Assembly (NCBI RefSeq): GCF_965262965.1
Contig: NZ_OZ253573.1
Location: 1,798,001-1,862,000 of the forward strand
Direction of reading: 5' to 3'
DNA: 64,000 nucleotides
Source of the DNA: Poriferisodalis sp965262965
Lineage (GTDB): Bacteria; Actinomycetota; Acidimicrobiia; Acidimicrobiales; Poriferisodalaceae
The notes under the pieces were generated by a model. That model saw only the letters and a list, made by a program, of their open reading frames with translations, did no database searches and had not been told where the DNA came from. This document shows positions 15,027 through 23,382 of the stretch, piece by piece; the stretch's first letter is position 1, and every line of letters starts with the position of its first letter. A program made the position numbers and the translations under genes.

Positions 15027-15761
15027 TCAGGCGTCTGCGCCAGCGGCAACGAGGCTGGCCCAGCGACGCTCGGTGGCGAGGCCGTGCTCGAGCGGAAGAT
15101 CGTTCGCGGCGCGAAGACAGCGACGGAGCGCCCGTGCTGTGAGCGGGTTGATGCGCGCAAGCTCGCTCGCCAGCTCGACAGTCCTGCCTTCGAGGTCATC
15201 GGGCGGGACGACCTCGCAGACGATGCCCAGACGCTGAGCCTCGACGGCGTCAATGCTGCGTCCGCTGAGCACCAGTGGCAGCGCTGCAGTCGGTCCTATT
15301 GCGGCGGTCAGGCTCTGAGTGCCGCCTGCAGCGGGCAGCATGCCTAGCTTCACCTCGGGCAGTCCCAGGATCGTATCGGTGCTGGCGATGCGCAGATCGC
15401 AGAGCAGCGACATCTCCAGTCCCGAGCCGAGGGCGTAGCCGTGCAACGCGCACAGCGTCGGCACCGGCAGATTCACAAGCGGCAGCCACGGGTCACGGTC
15501 CCAGCGGATTTGCCGTGCCTCGAAGATGGACTCGGCTGTGCCGAACTCGGACAGGTCGGCCCCGGCGCTGAAGTGCTTGCCTTCGGCAGCGAGCACCACG
15601 CAGCGCACATCGGGCACGTCGCGGACTGCCGTGATGGCCTCAATCAGCCCGTCGCGCATCTCGAGGTCGTAGATGTTGAGCGGCGGATGGCACAGCGTGA
15701 TCGTGGCAACGCCGTCGTGATCGAAGACCAGCCGGACTCGCTCAGCCATGACTGTTCCCAT
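15027..15761 (-). CDS. Enoyl-CoA hydratase/isomerase-family protein, copy B
   Basis: Intact crotonase-fold enzyme of about 244 aa. The oxyanion-hole segments are HFSAGADLSEF and GYALGSGLEMSLLCD. Glutamates corresponding to the two catalytic residues of rat mitochondrial hydratase are present in GSGLE and LGLPE, and the C-terminal helices (LTARALRRCLRAANDLPL ... ERRWASLVAAGADA), missing in copy A, are complete. The starting codon is MGT at 15761 or MAERV at 15749; either overlaps the upstream CoA-transferase gene, which ends at 15742. The pair probably handles consecutive steps on a CoA thioester. Confidence 0.9.
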   Translation of the reverse strand: MGTVMAERVRLVFDHDGVATITLCHPPLNIYDLEMRDGLIEAITAVRDVPDVRCVVLAAEGKHFSAGADLSEFGTAESIFEARQIRWDRDPWLPLVNLPVPTLCALHGYALGSGLEMSLLCDLRIASTDTILGLPEVKLGMLPAAGGTQSLTAAIGPTAALPLVLSGRSIDAVEAQRLGIVCEVVPPDDLEGRTVELASELARINPLTARALRRCLRAANDLPLEHGLATERRWASLVAAGADA

Positions 15762-16737
15762 CGGTCCGGGCTCCGGAGGTCGGGGTGCAAGCTGCCCGGG
15801 CCGCAAGCGGTGCGACCGCACCTGCGAGCGACACCCGCTGGTGTGGTGGCGCGCTGCCGGCTAGCTGATCCAACGCAGCGGCAGCAGCTTGAAGCCCGGC
15901 GAGAGGATCGGGATAGGAATAGGCGGGCGCTTGCGGCTCGTCGCCCAGCCAGCCCAAACCCGACGCGGCATGCACGCCCGTTCCGTATGCAATCCAGTCG
16001 CGTTCAGGCCCACCCGGATCGAATGCAGTAATTGCCATGGTGCGCAAGCGCGAGTGCCACCCACAGAGCTGCTCGGGCAGCAGGTCGAGATTGGCAAGCG
16101 CCCGCGGCGACAGCGAGGTGACCAGCAGATCGGCAGACGCCAGCATCTGATCGAGGGAGCGTCGGTCTGCTGCGAGCCGCAGATCCAGGTCGACCACGGT
16201 CTTGTGGGCATTCAGCTCCGCGTGCATCGGTGTGCCCGCCAAGCCATCGGGTCGGGCTGCGGAAGTGACCTTGTGGACCTCAGCACCTGCACGACCGAGA
16301 AGCTCGGTGCACAGCGGGCCAGCCCACATCGAGGTCAGATCCACCACCTTCGCTCCGTCGATGCTGGTCGTGCTAGTTGGCTCGTTGCCAGTTGGGGCCG
16401 CGACCTGGCCGACAGCTGCCGCAGGTATCCGGCGATACGGCGTGACTGGAAGGCGCCATTCCTGCGCGGCAACGGCGACGGCGTCGGGGTCAGGCTCGTC
16501 TCGGTGCACCTCGGCGAAGTGTTCCCACGTCTCGACGTCGTCGGGCCCGAGGTCGACGCAGAGCGCGCCATTGCCCCAGGGCACGGGGGCGCTCGGCACG
16601 TCGGCAGTACCGAGCCGGCGGGGCAGGTCGATCCACGCTTCCCCGTCTCCCACCAACGTGCGGCCCAGCCGACTGTCAATGGCCGCAGCCAATTCAGATC
16701 CGTACGCGAACAGACCCGGTGGAAGCCAGACGCTCAT
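15742..16737 (-). CDS. CaiB/BaiF-family (class III) CoA-transferase, copy B
   Basis: 331 aa from ATG 16737 (MSVWLPPGLF, aligned with MTVSDWLPPGLF of copy A; the longer upstream frame is not conserved). Family segments: AKVVDLTSMWAGPLCTELLGRAGAEVHKVTS, DLLVTSLSPRALANLDL and RDWIAYGTGVHAASGLGWL. It differs from copy A mainly in the linker after RRIPAAAVG. Its stop overlaps the hydratase start. Upstream, a 35-bp tandem repeat separates it from the next gene of the operon. Confidence 0.88.
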   Translation of the reverse strand: MSVWLPPGLFAYGSELAAAIDSRLGRTLVGDGEAWIDLPRRLGTADVPSAPVPWGNGALCVDLGPDDVETWEHFAEVHRDEPDPDAVAVAAQEWRLPVTPYRRIPAAAVGQVAAPTGNEPTSTTSIDGAKVVDLTSMWAGPLCTELLGRAGAEVHKVTSAARPDGLAGTPMHAELNAHKTVVDLDLRLAADRRSLDQMLASADLLVTSLSPRALANLDLLPEQLCGWHSRLRTMAITAFDPGGPERDWIAYGTGVHAASGLGWLGDEPQAPAYSYPDPLAGLQAAAAALDQLAGSAPPHQRVSLAGAVAPLAARAACTPTSGARTDGNSHG

Positions 16738-16748
16738 CGCCCACCACT

Positions 16749-16815
16749 GAGTCTGATGCTTCGCATGGCTAACGCCCTGCACCGAGTCTGATGCTTCGCA
16801 TGGCTAACGCCCTGC
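16749..16815. repeat. 35-bp tandem repeat, about 1.9 units
   Basis: The unit starting GAGTCTGATGCTTCGCATGG occurs at 16749-16783 and again at 16784-16815. The second copy contains the stop codon and last codons of the hydratase-like gene; the first is a non-coding duplicate. Copy A has only one full unit here. Confidence 0.85.
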
Positions 16816-17502
16816 GAAGTCCGGCGGGCGCTTGTCGAAGAATGCGGCGAGGCCCTCGGCGCGGTCGTCGGTGGCGGCCAATTGGTGGTTCAAGTCGCCC
16901 TCGAGACGGAGTCCGTCGGCGAGAGGAAGCTCCGAACCCCGGTGGACGGCTTCTTTCGCAAACTCAAGTGCTAACGGCCCTGCGCCGGCCAGCTCGTCGA
17001 GCCAGCGCTCGACAGCACCGTTGAGGTCTTCTTCCACCGCACCTATCAGGCCCCACTCCAGGGCCGTCGGTGCGTCAATCTCGCTTCCCAGCAACAACAT
17101 CGCACTGGCCCGGGATCCCCCGACTGCACGAGGCAGGCGCTGCGTGCCTCCCCAGGCCGGGAGCCGGCCATCGACGGCGTCGCGCATCGCAAAGCGAGCG
17201 GTCTGATCGCACAGACGGACATCGCTGGCCAGCGCAAACTCGAGTCCGGGTCCGTAGCAAGCGCCGCTGATGGCGCAGATCACCGGACTCCTCACTGCTG
17301 CCAGCGCTGCTGCCGGATCGGGCTGGAGTTCGAGCGGATCGAAGCTGATGCCCGAACAGAAGTCGGTGCCGGGTTCGTTGCGCAGGACCAGCACGGCCGG
17401 TTCGCGTGCCTCGCGCACAGACGCACAGAGGTCGGCAAGCGCACGCGCTGCGGCGCGGTCGAGATCGCCGCCGCTCAGGGTGTGTTCGATGCGGTTCAGA
17501 AT
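16804..17502 (-). CDS. Crotonase-fold (enoyl-CoA hydratase-like) protein, copy B
   Basis: Crotonase-family protein with PGTDFCSGISFDPL (oxyanion hole), GPGLEFALASDVRLCD, AWGGTQRLPRAVGGSRASAMLLLG and the C-terminal LAAFFDKRPPDFAGR typical of hydratases. The N-terminus is unusual: similarity starts at ILNRIEHTLSGG, which corresponds to the LNRP motif, so the first two strands of the fold seem to be missing, and no ATG or GTG is in frame. ATT at 17502 or CTG at 17478 are possible starts. The aspartate/glutamate of the second catalytic position is replaced (AMRDAVDGRLPAW), so the reaction may differ. It lies between the 80-aa gene and the CoA-transferase gene. Confidence 0.8.
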   Translation of the reverse strand: MLNRIEHTLSGGDLDRAAARALADLCASVREAREPAVLVLRNEPGTDFCSGISFDPLELQPDPAAALAAVRSPVICAISGACYGPGLEFALASDVRLCDQTARFAMRDAVDGRLPAWGGTQRLPRAVGGSRASAMLLLGSEIDAPTALEWGLIGAVEEDLNGAVERWLDELAGAGPLALEFAKEAVHRGSELPLADGLRLEGDLNHQLAATDDRAEGLAAFFDKRPPDFAGR

Positions 17503-17558
17503 GCCACCACCCCCTTGGGTGGCCGGCGCAGGTTGCCCCGATACGACCTCAATCGGCC

Positions 17559-17801
17559 TCAGTCGGCCGACTTGGTCTTCTTTGGCTCCTGCAGTGCCAT
17601 GTCCTTGCCGTCGCACTGCAAGGTCACCGCGCCCGGCTTGGTGACGAGCACCTCGATACCGGAATCTTCGTCCTGGTAACGCTTGCCGACCTTCAGGCCC
17701 TCGCCACCGGCGGACGAGGAAATGACAGCCTCGCCACCCTTGGTGACGATGACCTGCACACCACCGTCGAAGTCCAGACGCTCTCCAGCCTTGGTTGCCA
17801 C
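17559..17801 (-). CDS. Small conserved beta-rich protein (80 aa), copy B
   Basis: Nearly identical to the protein at 10735-10977; the differences are in the ISSSAGG segment. Two strand-rich halves each contain a VTKxG turn (VIVTKGGEAVI and VLVTKPGAVTL), followed by a basic, probably disordered tail (LQEPKKTKSAD). The strong conservation between the two copies while both hydratase genes in copy A decay suggests this gene is still under selection in both places. The function is not known to me. It is the promoter-proximal gene of the operon and diverges from the epimerase gene at 17903. Confidence 0.75.
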   Translation of the reverse strand: MATKAGERLDFDGGVQVIVTKGGEAVISSSAGGEGLKVGKRYQDEDSGIEVLVTKPGAVTLQCDGKDMALQEPKKTKSAD

Positions 17802-17902
17802 AGGATCCCCCTGGTCTCATCGTGTCAATGCGGAATGCGGTCGCCACGAAGCTACACGTCGCGCACCCGCATTACCTCACGAAGAACAGACACAATGACG
17901 CA

Positions 17903-18952
17903 GTGACCGTACGACAAACAGCGCTCGTGGTGGGAGGCACCGGGCCCACCGGTCCGCTCGTCGTCAACGGGCTCATCGAACGCGGCTTCGACGTGACCAT
18001 CCTGCACACGGGGCGGCACGAGACCGAGCTCATCGACCCAGAAGTCCGACACATCCATACCGATCCATTCGACGGCGAGGCCACCGGCGAAGCGCTCAGC
18101 GGCGAGGACTTCGACGTTGCCGTGGTCATGTACGGGCGACTGAGAGTGCTGGCGCAGCTGCTGGCAGGACACTGCAACCACTTCGTGTCGATCGGCGGTG
18201 TCGGCGTGTACCGCGGCTTCGGCAGTCCAGATGATCTGTTCCCCTTTGGCATGCCCGTCCCGCTGCCGCACAGTGCAGCATTGATCGGCGACGGCGAGGA
18301 ATTCCGCAAGCTGCGGATGATCCGGGTCACCGAGGAAGCCGTGCTTGAACACCACCCCACGGCCATCCACCTGCGCTACCCGCAGCTCTACGGGCCTCGC
18401 CAGCCGCTGCCACGCGAGTGGCCCCTCGTGCGACGGGCGCTCGACAGGCGGCCGTACCTCGTCGTGGCCGACGGCGGCCTCACGGTGAAGAGCCAGGGTT
18501 GGATCGGCAACGCTGCCCACGCCACGCTGCTGGCCTGCGACGCGCCCACTGCAGCTCTCGGCGGCATCTACAACGTGGCCGACTCGTCCGCGCTGGCGAT
18601 CGCGCAGATCGCGGAGATCGTCGCCGCCGAACTCGACCACAGCTTTGAGCTGGTGTCCTTGCCTTACGACCTTGCAGCTCCCGCACGGTGGCTGGCAGAC
18701 AATCCGCTTGAGCGCGGTGGCTCACTCGAGCAGCGACTGGGTGATCCCTTCGACTACAAGGCCGAGGATCGGCTGGTGGCGGCTTGGAAGGATCTACGGC
18801 AAGGCTTCGACGAGACCATCGCCGGCATCGACTGGCTCAGCGAACCCAACTACGGCAGCGCGTATGTCGGCAACCGCCCCAACCCCGGTGTCTCAGAAAA
18901 ACGAGAGAGCCTGAACTCGGCCGATTCGCGGCCGAAACCAGTGACCGGCTGA
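17903..18952 (+). CDS. NAD-dependent epimerase/dehydratase-family protein
   Basis: 349-aa extended-SDR-like protein. The Rossmann nucleotide-binding motif is VVGGTGPTGPLVVNGLIERGFDVTILHTG near the N-terminus; FVSIGGVGVYRGF and IHLRYPQLYGPRQPLP follow, where the classical active-site tyrosine would lie, though no clear YxxxK is seen. The later IYNVADSSALAIAQIAEIV is typical of nucleoside-sugar epimerase-like families. Such proteins in hydratase/CoA-transferase neighbourhoods are often of unknown substrate. GTG at 17903 is chosen because it directly precedes the conserved part; longer upstream frames overlap the promoter of the 80-aa gene. It diverges from the copy-B operon. Confidence 0.85.
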   Translation: MTVRQTALVVGGTGPTGPLVVNGLIERGFDVTILHTGRHETELIDPEVRHIHTDPFDGEATGEALSGEDFDVAVVMYGRLRVLAQLLAGHCNHFVSIGGVGVYRGFGSPDDLFPFGMPVPLPHSAALIGDGEEFRKLRMIRVTEEAVLEHHPTAIHLRYPQLYGPRQPLPREWPLVRRALDRRPYLVVADGGLTVKSQGWIGNAAHATLLACDAPTAALGGIYNVADSSALAIAQIAEIVAAELDHSFELVSLPYDLAAPARWLADNPLERGGSLEQRLGDPFDYKAEDRLVAAWKDLRQGFDETIAGIDWLSEPNYGSAYVGNRPNPGVSEKRESLNSADSRPKPVTG

Positions 18953-18957
18953 GCTGC

Positions 18958-20676
18958 TCAGCGAGCCAGCGGGCCCCTCAGCAAGCGACCCGGGACGGCA
19001 CCGGTCACCTTGCCGTGCTCGGTGATGACTTCACCGTTGACGATCGTGGCCGCAAAGCCGGTTGCGGTCTGGCGCAGGCGTGGCTCACCCGCCGGCAGGT
19101 CGTGCACCAGCTCGGGCATGTCGGGCGAGACCGTCTCGGGGTCGAAGACGTTCACATCGGCCGCCTTGCCGACAGCCAGCACGCCACGGTCATCGAAGCC
19201 CCAGGCCGTCGCGGGCAGCTGCGTGATGCGGCGCACCGCGTCGGTCAGTGTGAACTCCTGACGGTCGCGAACCCAGTGCCCCAGCAGGTGGGTCTGCAGC
19301 GACGAGTCCATGATCTGGGTGACATGCGCCCCGCTGTCGGAGAACGTGGGGATCGCGCGTGGGTGCTTCAGCAGTCGCAGCACCAAATCCTGGTCCTGGT
19401 TGGCGATGGCCTGGACGAAGAACAGCTCCAAGTCGCTGTCCACGGCCAAGTCGACGAATGCATTCATCGGGGTCACGCCCCGTTCTGCTGCAATTTCTTC
19501 GACCGTGCAGAACGGCGGCAACGGTCGCGTCAACGGATAGATGTGCGCCCAGACAGGCTTGCGGGCCTCCGGGCCGAGGGCCCTCCCGTAGTCACCATTC
19601 TCAGCCTCGTCGACGAGCCGAGCTCGAGTTTCGGGGTCTCGAAGCGCTGCCCACTGCTCGCCCCGTGAGCCCGCGCGCATCTCTTGCCACAGCGGCAGCG
19701 CGTCGAACGGCAGCGTGGTGCGGAACGACAGCAGAGTGCCGAGGCAGCGACTGTGCGCCTGACCCCACGAGATGCCGCCCGCGGCGTTGATGCCGTCCAG
19801 CAGCTTGATCACCGGCTTCCAGTGGTGGTCTTCGCTGGAGGGGGCCAGCATTCCGTAGGTGATCGGGACACGAGTGCGGGCGCCTAGCTCGACGAGCTTG
19901 GCCACGTAGGCATCGTTCCGCTCGGCGTCACGTGAGCGCAGGTCGCCGTGGTTGGCCAGCTCGAAGATGCCGGCACCCATGACGCCCATTTCGCTGACCA
20001 AAGCATCGATCTCGGACCATTCCGCCATCCGCGAAGCCACTGGGCGATCGTCGGCGGTCTCGTGGTTGTACGAGATGGAAGTGGTGAAGCCGATGGCACC
20101 TGCACGCAGCGAGTCTCGCAACTGCGCCAGCATCAGCGCGAGTTCGTCATCGTTGGCGCCACGATCGAACGCCGCCTCGCCCATTGCCCAGGTCCGAAGC
20201 GCCGAGTGGCCCATGTAGCCGGCGTAGTTGATGCCCTTGGGCGTGGCCTCGACGAAATCGAGGTACTCGGGAAAAGTTTCCCAGGTCCACTCGATGCCGG
20301 CGGCCATCGCTTCAGCGGAGATGTCCTCTGCCCGCTCAAGGTTTCGCACCACGAGGTGGCGAGCATCGGAGCGGGCCGGGGCCAGCGTGAAGCCGCAGTT
20401 TCCCATCACGACCGTGGTCACGCCATGAAAGCACGAGCTCTCGCCCATGGGATCCCAGGCGATTTGCGCATCCATGTGCGTATGGACATCGACGAAGCCC
20501 GGCGTCACGGCATGGCCTTCAGCGTCAATTGTGCGGTCGGCGCGACGTCCGGACAGCTGGCTGGGAAACTCGCCGATCTCGGCCACGACACCGTCGGAGA
20601 TGAGGACGTCGGCTCGGCGCGGCTCCGCACCCGTGCCGTCCACCAAAGTCCCGCCTCGAATCAGCAGATCTCCCAT
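18958..20676 (-). CDS. N-acyl-D-amino-acid deacylase-like amidohydrolase
   Basis: 572-aa protein of the amidohydrolase superfamily, D-aminoacylase branch. The N-terminal beta-sandwich and entry strand read LLIRGGTLVDGTGAEPRRADVLI, followed by the metal-binding HTHMDAQIAWDPMGESSCFHGVTTVVMGNCGF, the signature of this branch. Later blocks are SDSGAHVTQ, containing the catalytic aspartate, and GWDFDD/VLAVGKAADVNVFDP at the C-terminal sandwich. Members hydrolyse N-acyl-D-amino acids or related amides in the cytoplasm. It converges on the epimerase gene, 5 bp away, and diverges from the dienelactone hydrolase gene across a 194-bp region likely to hold both promoters. Confidence 0.9.
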   Translation of the reverse strand: MGDLLIRGGTLVDGTGAEPRRADVLISDGVVAEIGEFPSQLSGRRADRTIDAEGHAVTPGFVDVHTHMDAQIAWDPMGESSCFHGVTTVVMGNCGFTLAPARSDARHLVVRNLERAEDISAEAMAAGIEWTWETFPEYLDFVEATPKGINYAGYMGHSALRTWAMGEAAFDRGANDDELALMLAQLRDSLRAGAIGFTTSISYNHETADDRPVASRMAEWSEIDALVSEMGVMGAGIFELANHGDLRSRDAERNDAYVAKLVELGARTRVPITYGMLAPSSEDHHWKPVIKLLDGINAAGGISWGQAHSRCLGTLLSFRTTLPFDALPLWQEMRAGSRGEQWAALRDPETRARLVDEAENGDYGRALGPEARKPVWAHIYPLTRPLPPFCTVEEIAAERGVTPMNAFVDLAVDSDLELFFVQAIANQDQDLVLRLLKHPRAIPTFSDSGAHVTQIMDSSLQTHLLGHWVRDRQEFTLTDAVRRITQLPATAWGFDDRGVLAVGKAADVNVFDPETVSPDMPELVHDLPAGEPRLRQTATGFAATIVNGEVITEHGKVTGAVPGRLLRGPLAR

Positions 20677-20870
20677 GGCTGTCCCCCTCTGCTGCGGCCT
20701 CGCTCGCCGTCAACCTGCACGGTAACGACAACGACACCGTGATGCGTGACGTGCCTCGTCTCCGGCTTCGAAACTCGGCCGCAGCTAGCTTCTCGTCGGC
20801 AGAAGACGTGTGTTGGCAGGGCCGCAATTCGCTCTTGGATCCAACGTGACACGCACACAAGGAGGCAGCG

Positions 20871-21611
20871 ATGTTCGAAGAGCACGTGGCGTTGGAAACC
20901 GGCGAGGGCACGATGAGCACGTTCATCGTGCGTCCCGGGACATCTGAACGCCGGCCGGGTCCGTTCCCGACCGTGCTGTTCTTGATGGATGCCCCGGGCA
21001 AGCGCGAAGAACTGCACGACATGGCGCGGCGCATTGCCGCCGTCGGGTACTACGTGATGCTTCCGGACCTGTACTACCGCGAAGTGTCGGGCTTCGTCGC
21101 GCAGCGCGACGACCCCGAAAGCGTCGCGTTCATGTTCGAGCTGATGATGGGGCTGTCCAACGCGATGATCGCCCGCGACGCCGAGACGATGCTGGCCCAC
21201 GCCCGTGCCGACAGCGCGGCCAGCACCGAGCGGGTCGGCACCACCGGATACTGCATGACCGGCCCAATGGCGCTCTGGCTCGCGGCCGAGTTCCCCGACA
21301 CCATTACCGCAGCCGCCTCCGTTCACGGCGTCCGACTCGCTGTGGACGCTGACGACTCGCCGCACCGCCGCGCCGGAGACATCAAGGGAGAGGTGTTGGT
21401 TATGTCCGCGGAGTTCGACGACTACGTCGATCGAGCCCACTTCGACCGGCTCTGCGCTGCCTTCGCGGAGGCCGGCACCAACGCGGACACGCACTGGCTG
21501 GAGGGCACCCACCACGGATTTGTCTTCCCGCAACGACCCGTGTACGACAAGCCGGCCGCTGAGCGTCACTGGGAGCTCCTGCACGACCTCTTCGATCGCC
21601 AGCTCAACTGA
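20871..21611 (+). CDS. Dienelactone hydrolase-family protein
   Basis: 246-aa alpha/beta hydrolase of the dienelactone hydrolase type. The nucleophile elbow is GTTGYCMTGPMAL, with cysteine as nucleophile as in this family; the acid is in MSAEFDDYV and the histidine in EGTHHGFVFPQRP. The N-terminal PTVLFLMDAPGKREELHDMARRIAAVGYYVMLPDLYYR is also characteristic. The true substrate may be any activated ester or lactone. ATG at 20871 follows AAGGAGG-like sequence (CAAGGAGGCAGCG), a strong ribosome-binding site. The next gene, an esterase, follows in the same direction after 79 bp. Confidence 0.9.
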   Translation: MFEEHVALETGEGTMSTFIVRPGTSERRPGPFPTVLFLMDAPGKREELHDMARRIAAVGYYVMLPDLYYREVSGFVAQRDDPESVAFMFELMMGLSNAMIARDAETMLAHARADSAASTERVGTTGYCMTGPMALWLAAEFPDTITAAASVHGVRLAVDADDSPHRRAGDIKGEVLVMSAEFDDYVDRAHFDRLCAAFAEAGTNADTHWLEGTHHGFVFPQRPVYDKPAAERHWELLHDLFDRQLN

Positions 21612-21690
21612 CGCCGACAACAGGCGCGCAGAGCAGCACGGCCTGAACTCGGCACGTGATGAATTCAGCACGGCCTGAACTCAGGGAAAT

Positions 21691-22680
21691 ATGCTCCCGG
21701 CCGTGACTCTCGAAGATCAAGCATCACGTGTCATCGCCCAGCTCAACGCCTTGGGCCGACCGACGTTTCAGGACGTTGGTCCCCAACGTGCCCGCAAGGG
21801 CTTTGAGGAGATGCCGCCCGCCGGCGAGTTCGTCGACGTTGCGAGCACTCAGGACCGCACGATTCGAGGGCCTGACGGCAACGACATTGCCGTGCGCATA
21901 TACCGACCCGGCGACGGAGCAGCGACAGCTGACCGCAACGGCGCACTCGGCTGCCTCGTGTACTTCCACGGCGGTGGCTGGGTGGTCGGCAGCATCGAGA
22001 CCCACGACCGGACGTGCCGGTCGCTGACGATGCTGGCCGGGGTCGTGACGGTCTCGGTGGACTACCGAATGGCGCCGGAGGACCCATTCCCGGCGCCACC
22101 GAACGATTGCTGCACGGCGACGCAGTGGGTGTGTGACAACGCTGCCGAGCTGGGCGTCGACCCGCAACGTGTCGCTGTCGGCGGCGACAGCGCCGGGGCC
22201 AACCTGGCGGCCGCAGTGGCACTGATGTGCCGCGACGGCGCAGCACGAGGCGACGCCTGCGCTCAGCCGGCGCTTCAGGTGCTCATCTATCCCGTCACCG
22301 ATTTCGACCGCGACACCCATTCGATGATCGCCAATGCCGAGGGCTACCTGCTCACCCGCGACACGATGGCGTGGTTCGATGACCTCTACTGCCCGCAGTC
22401 GCAACGCAAGAACCCCTATGCGGCCCCGCTCGCGGTCGACGACCCGTCCGGAGCGGCACCCGCGTTCGTCATCGTGGCCGGCCACGACCCGCTGCGCGAC
22501 GAAGGGGTCGAGTACGCACAGAAGCTCGCCGACGCCGGGGTGCCCACGACGCTGGTCGAGTACCCCGGCCAATTCCACGGGTTCTTCGGCATGACCCGCT
22601 TCTTGGACCAAGCACACGAAGCCCAAGAGATCACGGCCCTCGCCATGGGGCGTGCGCTCTCCCCCGCTCTGGGCGATTAG
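21691..22680 (+). CDS. Alpha/beta hydrolase, hormone-sensitive-lipase (GDXG) type esterase
   Basis: 329-aa esterase/lipase. The HGGGW oxyanion motif (LVYFHGGGWVVGSIETHD) and the GDSAG nucleophile elbow (VAVGGDSAGANLAAAV) define the HSL family; the acid is in AGHDPLRDEG and the histidine in PGQFHGFFGM. Such enzymes act on short-chain esters in the cytoplasm. It lies downstream of the dienelactone hydrolase gene and may be co-regulated with it. A 252-bp gap with no evident gene follows before the candidate defence island. Confidence 0.92.
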   Translation: MLPAVTLEDQASRVIAQLNALGRPTFQDVGPQRARKGFEEMPPAGEFVDVASTQDRTIRGPDGNDIAVRIYRPGDGAATADRNGALGCLVYFHGGGWVVGSIETHDRTCRSLTMLAGVVTVSVDYRMAPEDPFPAPPNDCCTATQWVCDNAAELGVDPQRVAVGGDSAGANLAAAVALMCRDGAARGDACAQPALQVLIYPVTDFDRDTHSMIANAEGYLLTRDTMAWFDDLYCPQSQRKNPYAAPLAVDDPSGAAPAFVIVAGHDPLRDEGVEYAQKLADAGVPTTLVEYPGQFHGFFGMTRFLDQAHEAQEITALAMGRALSPALGD

Positions 22681-22932
22681 CTCCTCCGACTGAGTCGAGA
22701 GCATCACCGGGGGTGCAGCGTTTCAGTCAGCGAAGCGCGCCCGAGAGTTCCGTGCAGACCCGAAAATTACTCTCACATCACGAAACATCACTGCATACGC
22801 TCCATCTGTGCTGTCGAGAGCGGTGCTGCGAAATAGGTGGCAGACATCCCATGAACCCATCCGGCGCGTCGCAACGCCTCATGCGCAGAAACTTGCCGAA
22901 TCAGCCCCGCGTACCCCCGCCGCGGCAGAGTC

Positions 22933-23382
22933 ATGATCGAGCTGATAGTCGTGGGCCGTCCAAAGTCGCTTCAGAGCAGCACCAGAAGCCTTGATGGCTG
23001 GAGGCAGTCGGTTGAAGAGGCCGCCCGAGCGACCATTCCGCACGGACCCGTCTACGAAACCGGTCCGGTACACGCTTGCTTTCACTGGTTCTGCGATGTG
23101 AGCGCTGCCCGTATTCCCGACCTTGACAACGTGCTCAAGCCAACCTTCGATGCGCTGCAGGCACTCGTTTTCGCCGACGATTATCAGCTCACCGACATTC
23201 GTGCGGCACGGATCGACTTGAATTCGCTGAGTCGCGACCGTTCCATTGCGGCAGACTGGGAGTCGTGGCCGACGAAACTCGTCAGCCACTTCGTACTCGC
23301 CGAGAAACTTGAGGAATTCGTCTACCTCCAGATCGTTGACCCACCGAACCTGCTCGAGGCGCCATGGCTGCCTCAGCACTGA
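22933..23382 (+). CDS. RusA-family Holliday-junction resolvase-like protein
   Basis: 149-aa protein. Residues 61-90 read IPDLDNVLKPTFDALQALVF followed by ADDYQLTDIR, matching the RusA signature DxDNxxKxxxDxL...DD, with Asp63, Asp65, Lys69 and Asp82/83 as likely metal-site residues. RusA dimers cut four-way DNA junctions; homologues are usually phage or prophage genes. The C-terminal 30 residues (LEEFVYLQIVDPPNLLEAPW) extend beyond the usual fold. The gene overlaps the start of the following 1,752-aa gene by 19 nt, so the two are translated together. That coupling points to a joint function, possibly processing branched or replicating invader DNA; this is inference. Confidence 0.8.
   Translation: MIELIVVGRPKSLQSSTRSLDGWRQSVEEAARATIPHGPVYETGPVHACFHWFCDVSAARIPDLDNVLKPTFDALQALVFADDYQLTDIRAARIDLNSLSRDRSIAADWESWPTKLVSHFVLAEKLEEFVYLQIVDPPNLLEAPWLPQH

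Larger units (their letters stand above)
12747..17882. repeat. Tandem duplication, copy B (intact unit)
   Basis: Right copy of the duplicated six-gene unit, beginning within a truncated luciferase-like oxidoreductase gene and ending just before the epimerase gene at 17903. Compared with copy A, all six genes are intact, and a Doc/antitoxin module sits between the VOC and hydratase genes. Confidence 0.9.

Noticed and set aside
14684..15253. Longer antitoxin frame starting at 15253
   Set aside because: The upstream part is antisense to the hydratase gene's 3' region; the ribbon-helix-helix begins exactly at ATG 14893.
22713..22994. 93-aa open frame between the esterase and the resolvase genes
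   Set aside because: No ribosome-binding site or family features, and it overlaps the well-supported resolvase start.
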